Source: an uncultured Asticcacaulis sp. (GTDB taxonomy: Bacteria; Pseudomonadota; Alphaproteobacteria; Caulobacterales; Caulobacteraceae). From it: 6,778 nt of DNA. The notes beneath the pieces are model-generated. The model was not told where the DNA came from. It saw only the letters and a list, made by a program, of their open reading frames with translations, and made no database searches. A program made the translations under genes and the position numbers. The stretch is from contig CAMLPZ010000237.1 in assembly GCA_946482045.1 (NCBI GenBank), positions 1 to 6,778 of the forward strand, written 5' to 3'. Shown one piece after another: positions 1 through 5,417 of this stretch (position 1 is the first letter of the stretch; each line of letters begins with the position of its first letter).

Positions 1-45
1 GCTTAATTGCGAATATTTAACGGGCTTGCGAGAATGATCCGCGCT

Positions 46-55
46 AAACCGGTTT
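46..55. promoter_or_regulatory. 10-bp perfect palindrome upstream of the response regulator
   Basis: AAACCGGTTT is a perfect 10-bp palindrome ending ten bases before the Shine-Dalgarno sequence of the response regulator. Its position would suit an operator or autoregulatory site in the leader. A palindrome this short can occur by chance, no second copy is seen in the window, and OmpR-family proteins usually bind direct rather than inverted repeats. The rest of 1-79 is AT-richer than the genes around it and presumably carries the promoter, but I could not settle on a -35/-10 pair. Confidence 0.2.
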
Positions 56-79
56 CATAAATAACGGAAAGAGTCGCAC

Positions 80-751
80 ATGCAGGTCCTCATCGTCGAA
101 GATGACATGGAAGCCGCCCTCAACATGCAGAAGGGCCTGAAGGAGGCCGGTATCGAGGCGCGCCTGGCCGGGGACGGCCAGCAGGGGCTGGAGGCGATCC
201 GCCAGCAGGCGCCCGACGTCATCATTCTCGACCGCATGATGCCGGTCATGGACGGCGTCAGCATGCTGACGCAACTACGCGCCGATGGCGTCGATACGCC
301 CGTGCTGTTCCTGTCTGCGCTCGGCGAACTTGAGGACCGCGTCTCGGGTCTGCGTGCCGGCGCCGACGACTACCTGGTCAAGCCCTACGCCCTGCCCGAA
401 CTTCTGGCGCGCGTCGAGGCCCTGGCGCGGCGCAAGGAAAAAGATCAGGTCGAAACCATCCTGCGCGTCGGTGACCTGGAAATGAACCTGATCTCGCGCC
501 AGGTGAAGCGCCAGACGACGCTCATCGACCTGCAGCCGCGTGAGTTCCAGCTGCTGGAGTTCCTGATGCGCCACGCCGGCCAGAGCGTCACGCGCACCAT
601 GCTGCTGGAAAAGGTCTGGGCCTATCATTTCGACCCCCAGACGAACGTCATCGACGTGCACATTTCCCGCCTGCGTTCCAAGCTCGACAAAGGCTTCGAC
701 CGGCCGATGCTGCATACGGTCCGCGGCGAGGGATATCAGTTAAAGGCGTGA
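80..751 (+). CDS. OmpR/PhoB-family DNA-binding response regulator
   Basis: This is a cytoplasmic two-component response regulator of 223 residues, the usual length for the family. The receiver domain spans about residues 1-115. It has the acidic pair D8/D9, the predicted phospho-acceptor D51 (ILDRMMPVMDG), the switch residue S79 and the conserved K101 in DDYLVKPY. A winged helix-turn-helix output domain covers about residues 128-222, with the typical REFQLLEFL, VIDVHISRLRSKLD and TVRGEGYQL segments. It should be phosphorylated by the histidine kinase encoded just downstream and then bind promoter DNA; the target genes cannot be read from the sequence. The ATG at 80 is chosen because MQVLIVEDD is the normal receiver start and GGAAAGAG (66-73) lies six bases upstream as a Shine-Dalgarno sequence. 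The gene is complete, with all key residues present. Confidence 0.96.
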   Translation: MQVLIVEDDMEAALNMQKGLKEAGIEARLAGDGQQGLEAIRQQAPDVIILDRMMPVMDGVSMLTQLRADGVDTPVLFLSALGELEDRVSGLRAGADDYLVKPYALPELLARVEALARRKEKDQVETILRVGDLEMNLISRQVKRQTTLIDLQPREFQLLEFLMRHAGQSVTRTMLLEKVWAYHFDPQTNVIDVHISRLRSKLDKGFDRPMLHTVRGEGYQLKA

Positions 752-773
752 GGAGAAGGGGCGCTTCAAGCCC

Positions 774-813
774 CCCTCTCCCCGTTTACGGGGAGAGGGC
801 TGGGGTGAGGGGC
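774..813. repeat. Palindromic intergenic repeat, copy 1
   Basis: A perfect 11-bp stem (CCCTCTCCCCG at 774-784, CGGGGAGAGGG at 789-799) encloses the four-base loop TTTA. A G-rich tail follows, ending in TGAGGGGC at 806-813. The unit resembles the REP-like palindromic elements scattered between genes in many alphaproteobacteria; this family assignment is from memory. It lies just after the response regulator stop codon. As RNA it would fold stably, but no T-run follows the stem, so it is not a standard intrinsic terminator. A copy in the opposite orientation lies at 849-910. Confidence 0.85.
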
Positions 814-848
814 TTTCGGAAGCATATGCAAACGCGGACAAAGTTTTT

Positions 849-910
849 GCCCCTCATCCGGTCCTACGGACCACCTTCTCCCCGTAAACGGGGAGAAGGA
901 AAGGGCGCCC
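849..910. repeat. Palindromic intergenic repeat, copy 2 (inverted)
   Basis: This copy runs opposite to copy 1. It opens with GCCCCTCA (849-856), the exact reverse complement of the tail of copy 1. A small hairpin follows (GGTCC 860-864, loop TAC, GGACC 868-872), then the main perfect 11-bp stem (CCTTCTCCCCG 874-884, loop TAAA, CGGGGAGAAGG 889-899). The unit ends in the 8-bp palindrome GGGCGCCC at 903-910, which touches the kinase start codon. Compared with copy 1, one stem base pair is C:G in one and T:A in the other, so pairing is kept. Copy 1 lacks the small inner hairpin. Confidence 0.85.
892..905 (+). promoter_or_regulatory. Kinase ribosome binding site within the repeat hairpin
   Basis: The purine-rich run GGAGAAGGAAAGGG lies 5-10 bases before the ATG at 911 and is the only plausible Shine-Dalgarno sequence. 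AAGGA at 896-900 gives a spacing of 10 bases, and AAAGGG at 900-905 gives 5. Its left part (892-899) is the 3' arm of the repeat stem, so folding of the mRNA would hide part of the site. The repeat therefore seems to have brought or replaced the ribosome binding site of the kinase. Confidence 0.6.
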
Positions 911-2407
911 ATGCACAATAAGATCCTCACGAACCTGCGCCAGAACCTGTCGGACTTCTGGAACCTGACCTTCTTCCGGCCGAACGTCTTCCGGCAGACG
1001 CCATTCCGCCTGACACTGGTGTTCCTGAGCGTCTACCTGTTCGTCGCCATGCTGGTCTTCGGCTATATCTGGCTGGCGACCTCCACCGAGTCGCGCGCCT
1101 GGGGCAACAGCTCGATCGATGCGCGCATCAAGGTGCTGAAAGACCTTGACCAGAGCCAGGGCCACGCCGCCGTCGTCGGCAAGATCCTGAGCGACGAGGC
1201 CGTAGAATGGGGCTTCGCCAAGGGCGTGTTCGATTCGTCGGGCACCATCCTGGCGCAAAACACGCGCACCAAGATGGAAGGCCGCGACCTGCCCGATGAG
1301 ATTATCCGCCGCGGCATGCAGAATCTCGACAAGCCGGCGACCTCCTTCAATTTGACCTATTCGTCGCCCAATACGCCGGGCAACTGCTGCCGTTTCCAGG
1401 GGCGCATCGTCCGCTTCGACGACGACTTCTACGTCTTTGTCGCCATGGACATGTCGTGGGCCGACCACGGTTTCCAGCAGGAGGTCAACGCGGCGATCGG
1501 CGGCGGCGTGCTCGTCATCCTGCTTGGACTGTTCGCCGGCACCCTGATCAACCAGGAAGTGACACGCTCGGTCACCCGCGTCACCAATGTCTTGAGCCAG
1601 GTTCAGGAGGGCGATCTCAAGGCGCGTATCGCCGTGCGCGAAACGGGCGACGAATTCGACGCTCTCGCCTTGCGTATCAATCAGACGCTCGACCGGATGG
1701 AAAAGACGATGGGCAACCTCAAATATGCCGGGGACGCCATCGCCCACGACCTGAGATCGCCGCTGTCGCGCCTGCGCTCAAAGCTTGAGGTCTCGCTGTT
1801 CGAGGTCGATCGCGATCCGTCGCAGGCTCACGACGCCCTGCAAAAGGCGCTGGACGAAACCGACCAGTTGCTGCGCACCTTCCACACCGTCTTTGCCATT
1901 TCGCGGCTGCAGGCGGCCGGCCAGGCGCCCGACCAGGTCCTGTTCCCAGCCAGTGACCTGGCCAACGACATGGCCGAACTCTATGAGGCCGTCGCCGCTG
2001 ACAAGGGGTTGGAATTCGAAGCTGAGATCGAGCCCAATGTCCGCGTGCTGGGCAATCGCGACTTCCTGGCCCAGGCCCTGGCCAACCTGCTCGACAATGC
2101 CGTCAAGTACACGGCGGCAGGCGGCATCACCTTCCGCCTGCGCCGCACTTCGCAGCGCGAGGTCGAGTTCTCAATCACCGATACCGGGCCGGGCGTGCCC
2201 GAAAAGGACCGACCACGCATTGCCGAGCGCTTCGTCCGGCTGGAAAACAGCCGCTCTTTGCCCGGCGTAGGCTTGGGCCTGGCGATGGTCGAGGCGGTCG
2301 CTGTGGCCCATAAGGGCCGGCTGACGATCGACGAAGGACCGGGCGTGTTCGCCGGCAACGGGCCGGGCCTGCGCACGGCCCTGGTGCTGCCGCCGCTGCA
2401 AGGCTGA
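911..2407 (+). CDS. Two-component sensor histidine kinase (HAMP, HisKA, HATPase)
   Basis: This is an inner-membrane sensor kinase of 498 residues. A cytoplasmic N-terminus of about 32 residues leads to TM1 (about 33-56), a periplasmic domain (about 57-194), TM2 (about 195-214) and a HAMP linker (about 215-267). The dimerization/phosphoacceptor domain follows, with H279 in AIAHDLRSPLSRLR. The HATPase domain has N396 (LLDNAVKYT), the G1 box DTGPGVP (424-430) and the G2 box GVGLGLAMV (452-460). All catalytic boxes are intact. It should autophosphorylate on H279 and pass the phosphate to D51 of the upstream regulator. The periplasmic domain matches no ligand fold I can name, so the signal is unknown. 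The protein's only two cysteines are adjacent there (C159-C160). The ATG at 911 is the first possible start after the in-frame stop at 806-808. The repeats leave 159 bp between regulator and kinase, which is long for such a pair. Confidence 0.95.
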   Translation: MHNKILTNLRQNLSDFWNLTFFRPNVFRQTPFRLTLVFLSVYLFVAMLVFGYIWLATSTESRAWGNSSIDARIKVLKDLDQSQGHAAVVGKILSDEAVEWGFAKGVFDSSGTILAQNTRTKMEGRDLPDEIIRRGMQNLDKPATSFNLTYSSPNTPGNCCRFQGRIVRFDDDFYVFVAMDMSWADHGFQQEVNAAIGGGVLVILLGLFAGTLINQEVTRSVTRVTNVLSQVQEGDLKARIAVRETGDEFDALALRINQTLDRMEKTMGNLKYAGDAIAHDLRSPLSRLRSKLEVSLFEVDRDPSQAHDALQKALDETDQLLRTFHTVFAISRLQAAGQAPDQVLFPASDLANDMAELYEAVAADKGLEFEAEIEPNVRVLGNRDFLAQALANLLDNAVKYTAAGGITFRLRRTSQREVEFSITDTGPGVPEKDRPRIAERFVRLENSRSLPGVGLGLAMVEAVAVAHKGRLTIDEGPGVFAGNGPGLRTALVLPPLQG

Positions 2408-2456
2408 TCGGAATGGGTTTAGATGGAAACACGATTCCGAGCTAAGTTATTGTTTT
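2408..2456 (+). terminator. Candidate terminator after the histidine kinase
   Basis: An interrupted hairpin starts directly after the kinase stop codon. The outer stem is TCGGAAT (2408-2414) with ATTCCGA (2434-2440), and the inner stem is GTTT (2417-2420) with AAAC (2427-2430). A T-rich stretch follows at 2447-2456. The position between convergent genes fits a terminator. The stem is modest in GC and has an internal loop, and the T-run is broken, so this is a weak intrinsic terminator at best. Confidence 0.4.
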
Positions 2457-2465
2457 GTAGTGATA

Positions 2466-2510
2466 TTTTTGGCGAGAACCCCAAAAAACGCTTCTTGGCA
2501 CTTTTTGCCA
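2466..2510 (-). terminator. Candidate terminator region after the GH31 gene
   Basis: Read on the minus strand after the GH31 stop codon, a hairpin forms from TGGCA/TGCCA (2506-2510 and 2496-2500, loop 2501-2505). A run of six T follows at 2483-2488. A second A/T-rich stem pairs 2466-2472 (TTTTTGG) with 2481-2487 (CCAAAAA) and could act in either direction. The short stems make efficiency uncertain, but the placement in a convergent spacer supports the call. Confidence 0.4.
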
Positions 2511-2517
2511 TATCGCT

Positions 2518-5172
2518 CTAAAGCGACGGGCGATAACGCAAAGGCGCGCCATTATAGGTAAGCGTTTTCACGACCGGGCCGTTGAACGGTGTGACGCCGT
2601 TTTGCGCGATCCGGATGTTGAAGCGGCGCGAGTCCGGCATGGTCTCAAAGCGACCTTTTCGCGCACCAATGGTCAGTTCGCCCTTGCTGTCATTCCAGGA
2701 CATTTCGATCAGACTGTAACGGCCCTTTTCGTAGTCGTAGTTCAGGCCGCCATCTTCGTAGAGCTTGTAATTCCCATCCACGCCTGGGAAAATAATGAGG
2801 TCAAGCTCCTTGCCTGTTGCCTCTGCGGTCGATTGCAGGACCGGTCCCAAAGGCAGGATGGTGCCGGCGCGGACATGCAGCGGAAGCCTGTCGAGCGGGG
2901 CCGGTACGTCGTGGCGCTGGCCGCCTTCGCGATGGTCTCCCGTCCAGAAATCGTACCAGCCGCCTTTACTTTGCGGCAGATATACAGGCCAGGTGGTCAC
3001 GCCCGGCTCCAGGACGGGCGCCACGTGAAAAGCCCTGCCGAACATATAGGCATGAGTCTCGTCGAGGGCTTGCGCGTCCTGGCGGAAATCGAAGACGAGC
3101 GGCCGCATCACCGGCTCACCTGTTCGCCAGGTCGCTCCGGCAAGACTGTAGATATACGGTAACAGCCGGTAGCGCAGGTCGAGATAGGCACGTGCCACCG
3201 TTTCGACCTGTTCGCCATAACGCCAGAATTCGGTGTCCGTCTGATAGCCGTGGACGCGCTGCAGCGGCAGGAAGGTGGCGTACTGGAACCAGCGCAGGAA
3301 GCGTTCATGGTAGGCAGGGTCGGTAAACTGGCTTTCGCCAGGACGGAAGAAGCCGCCGGCATCGACCGTCCAGTAGGGATATCCGGCGGCGGCCATGTTG
3401 AGGCCTGCCGGAATCTGGCGTTTCAGGGTTTCCCAGTTGTTTCCGATATCGCCTGACCAGGTTGCCGCCGCGTAGCGCTGCTGTCCGATAAAGGCGGACC
3501 GGGTCAGGATCATGACGCGCCGGTCCGGTTGAAAGCGACGCTGGCTTTCATAGACCGTGCGCGAGACCTGAAGCGGGTAGGCAATGCGCATGCGCTCGCC
3601 CGGACCCGCCGCCGTCTTGCGCCCGACCAGATCGTCGTTTTCCGGCTCGGTGGCGTCCTGCCACCAGGCGTCAATGCCAAGCGAAGCCAGGCGCTGGTTC
3701 TGGTTCTCGGCGTAGAAGTCGGCCGCCTTCGTGTTGAAGAAGTCGATCCAGTCGGTTCCGGGAATATAATAACCCTTTTCGGCAAAGACTTTGCCAAGCG
3801 CGGTATCGCGCGATATTTTCGACCAAACCGACAGCATCATGCGCATGTCGAGCGCGTGCAGATCGTCCGTCAATGCCTTTGGATCAGGGTAGAATTCTTC
3901 GTCGAAGCGCATGGCGTTCCAGCCATGCTTGCCCCAGTACTGCCAGTCCTGCACCATGACGTCGACCGGGAGCTTGCGGCGCCGGAACTCTTTCGCTGTA
4001 TCGATGATCTCAGCCTGGGAACGGAAGCGCTCGCGGCAATGGATGTAGCCGTACGCCCAGCGGGGGAAGATAGGCGTCGGTCCCAAAAGATCGCGATAGC
4101 TGCCCATGATCGTGTCCGCGTCCGGCCCCGCGATGACCACATAGTCAATCCCGTCGGCCACCGGCGAGCGCCATGTGGTACGGTCCTCCGCCGCGTCGAA
4201 ATACAACACGGGCAAGTCCTTGGCCGTGGCCTCGACCCTGACCTTGTGTTCGCCGGCGGGCAGGTCGACGATGAAGCTGGTCGTCGGCGGCAGCCACAGA
4301 TTGCTGAAATCGGCATAGGCCTTGCCATCGATTTCGACATAGTGGCGCGATGCCATGGGTTGGCCGACGTCGAGCAGAAAGGCCACCGGCCCGGATTCGC
4401 TTGTCGTAAAACGGCCTTCGAAGACGGCGGAGTTCCGCGTCGCCTTGGCGTTTCCTGCGCCGGTTGTCACATCGACGGTTTCGGACCGGCTGTCACTCTC
4501 TACTTTTTGAAGCGCGACCTGCTGTGACGGCGCATTCAGTTCGCTCATGCCGTAATTGCACCACAGCAGGCCATACCCCTTACTCGAGAGCACAAAAGGC
4601 AGACTGATCTGGGTGTTGACCTGGGTAAGGCGGCGGGGCAGGCGGCGAATATCCAGGGCGCCGTCCTGGAAGCATCCCGTTCCGTACAGGCGTTCGTCGG
4701 CCGGCGAGTCGAAGCTCTGCCCGATACTGAAGGTGGACTCACCAGCGATTTGCGACGCGGACAACCTGCGCTCGCCGGCAGCCTCCCTTAGAATGAGATT
4801 ACCCTTGCCGTCATAAAAGCGGATGACACCGCCCGCATCGATCTCGCAGGCGATTCCATCCAGTTGAAGGCGCGTCGCTCCATTGGCTTGTGTGCGCTTC
4901 GGCTTTGGCCTGGAGGTTTGCGCCTGTAGCATGTCGGGCACGGTCGTCTTGAGCAATGCGCCTTTTGGCGCGAAGCGGACGCGGATGGCATTCCGGCTCA
5001 ACGCGGAAACAGCCAGATCACCGTCCGGCAATGGCACGATAAGGTCCGCGTCCGTCGTAACGCGCGCCGCATGCGCTGCCACCGCGCTCCCGACGCAAGC
5101 CGTCAGTGCCGCGCCGGAGGCCAGCAAATGCCGCCGGGAAGGAAACCTGTGTATCGTACGTTGTTGTGTCAT
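2518..5172 (-). CDS. Exported GH31 glycoside hydrolase, alpha-xylosidase-like, with PA14-like insert
   Basis: This predicted 884-residue retaining alpha-glycosidase belongs to glycoside hydrolase family 31. The signal sequence carries a twin-arginine motif (PSRRHLLASG) and a possible signal peptidase I site after AHA (residue 35); LTAC ending at C26 also resembles a lipobox. An N-terminal beta-sandwich is interrupted by a PA14-like insert at about residues 215-330 (VFEGRFTTSESGPVAFLLDVG, then YVEIDGKAYADF and LPAGEHKVRVEA). The TIM barrel covers about 365-690. It holds the predicted nucleophile D506 in DAWWQDATEP and acid/base D575 in TWSGDIGNNW, followed by C-terminal beta domains. The WWxDATEP motif and the PA14 insert resemble xyloglucan-active alpha-xylosidases such as CjXyl31A. 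Removal of alpha-1,6-xylose from xyloglucan oligosaccharides is the best guess; alpha-glucosidase or transglycosylase activity remains possible. The ATG at 5172 is preferred to that at 5217 because GAGGGA (5181-5186) lies eight bases upstream and it starts a proper signal peptide. No transporter or other hydrolase is adjacent. Confidence 0.92.
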   Translation of the reverse strand: MTQQRTIHRFPSRRHLLASGAALTACVGSAVAAHAARVTTDADLIVPLPDGDLAVSALSRNAIRVRFAPKGALLKTTVPDMLQAQTSRPKPKRTQANGATRLQLDGIACEIDAGGVIRFYDGKGNLILREAAGERRLSASQIAGESTFSIGQSFDSPADERLYGTGCFQDGALDIRRLPRRLTQVNTQISLPFVLSSKGYGLLWCNYGMSELNAPSQQVALQKVESDSRSETVDVTTGAGNAKATRNSAVFEGRFTTSESGPVAFLLDVGQPMASRHYVEIDGKAYADFSNLWLPPTTSFIVDLPAGEHKVRVEATAKDLPVLYFDAAEDRTTWRSPVADGIDYVVIAGPDADTIMGSYRDLLGPTPIFPRWAYGYIHCRERFRSQAEIIDTAKEFRRRKLPVDVMVQDWQYWGKHGWNAMRFDEEFYPDPKALTDDLHALDMRMMLSVWSKISRDTALGKVFAEKGYYIPGTDWIDFFNTKAADFYAENQNQRLASLGIDAWWQDATEPENDDLVGRKTAAGPGERMRIAYPLQVSRTVYESQRRFQPDRRVMILTRSAFIGQQRYAAATWSGDIGNNWETLKRQIPAGLNMAAAGYPYWTVDAGGFFRPGESQFTDPAYHERFLRWFQYATFLPLQRVHGYQTDTEFWRYGEQVETVARAYLDLRYRLLPYIYSLAGATWRTGEPVMRPLVFDFRQDAQALDETHAYMFGRAFHVAPVLEPGVTTWPVYLPQSKGGWYDFWTGDHREGGQRHDVPAPLDRLPLHVRAGTILPLGPVLQSTAEATGKELDLIIFPGVDGNYKLYEDGGLNYDYEKGRYSLIEMSWNDSKGELTIGARKGRFETMPDSRRFNIRIAQNGVTPFNGPVVKTLTYNGAPLRYRPSL

Positions 5173-5197
5173 TGGTGTCTTCCCTCGCCTGTCATGG

Positions 5198-5206
5198 ATT
5201 ATACCA
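5198..5206 (-). promoter_or_regulatory. Extended -10 promoter candidate for the GH31 gene
   Basis: On the minus strand the sequence reads TGGTATAAT, a perfect TATAAT with the extended TGn element. It would start transcription near 5191, leaving a leader of about 19 bases that includes the Shine-Dalgarno sequence. No good -35 lies at the usual distance (CTGCCT at 17 bases). If used, it excludes the upstream ATG at 5217 as a start. Confidence 0.4.
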
Positions 5207-5252
5207 GCTTGCTGCATCTAAGGCAGTCGGCCAATTTATTGTCTTGGATGAA

Positions 5253-5282
5253 AGTATTTTTTATATATAGCACTTCTGTCAA
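5253..5282 (-). promoter_or_regulatory. Upstream promoter candidate for the GH31 gene (perfect -35)
   Basis: On the minus strand a perfect TTGACA (5277-5282) is followed after 18 bases by AATACT (5253-5258), a four-of-six match to TATAAT, in the most AT-rich part of the spacer. The start would fall near 5246, giving a leader of about 74 bases. This could be an alternative to, or act with, the extended -10 site nearer the gene. Confidence 0.4.
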
Positions 5283-5324
5283 GTTGGATTGGCGTCGATT
5301 ATGGCGCGGCGCGTGCGATAATCC

Positions 5325-5339
5325 TTGGCCGAATGCCAA
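5325..5339. promoter_or_regulatory. Inverted repeat TTGGC-N5-GCCAA in the divergent spacer
   Basis: TTGGC (5325-5329) and GCCAA (5335-5339) form a perfect 5-bp inverted repeat around CGAAT. The left part belongs to CCTTGGCC (5323-5330), which recurs as CCTTGGTC (5343-5350) exactly 20 bp further on, about two helical turns. The site lies between the GH31 promoters and the glnE start, so a dimeric repressor or activator could act on either gene. The regulator is unknown and the match could be chance. Confidence 0.3.
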
Positions 5340-5417
5340 AAACCTTGGTCAAAATCCCTGAATCGTTGCAAACCATAGCTCTTGCGGGCCGGACGGCGGT
5401 ACGGCACAAGGATTGTT

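Noticed and set aside
3..21. Two TTAA boxes upstream of the response regulator, resembling a CtrA binding site
   Set aside because: The boxes are 10 bases apart, while the CtrA consensus needs TTAA-N7-TTAA; the spacing does not fit.
774..848. Intrinsic terminator after the response regulator
   Set aside because: The strong hairpin at 774-799 is followed by a G-rich stretch, and the T-run at 844-848 has no GC stem directly before it.
752..910. CRISPR array or insertion-sequence ends
   Set aside because: There are only two copies, inverted relative to each other, with no regular spacers and no transposase. A REP-like palindromic element explains them better.
854..1747. Open frame of 297 codons on the minus strand
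   Set aside because: It is antisense to the histidine kinase and begins inside its conserved H-box region, which marks it as a shadow frame.
3529..4527. Open frame of 332 codons on the plus strand
   Set aside because: It is fully antisense to the GH31 catalytic and PA14-like regions and shows no domain or convincing ribosome binding site.
5173..5217. Start of the GH31 protein at the upstream ATG (5217)
   Set aside because: It has no Shine-Dalgarno sequence, adds a charged stretch before the signal peptide, and lies upstream of the predicted start of the nearer promoter.
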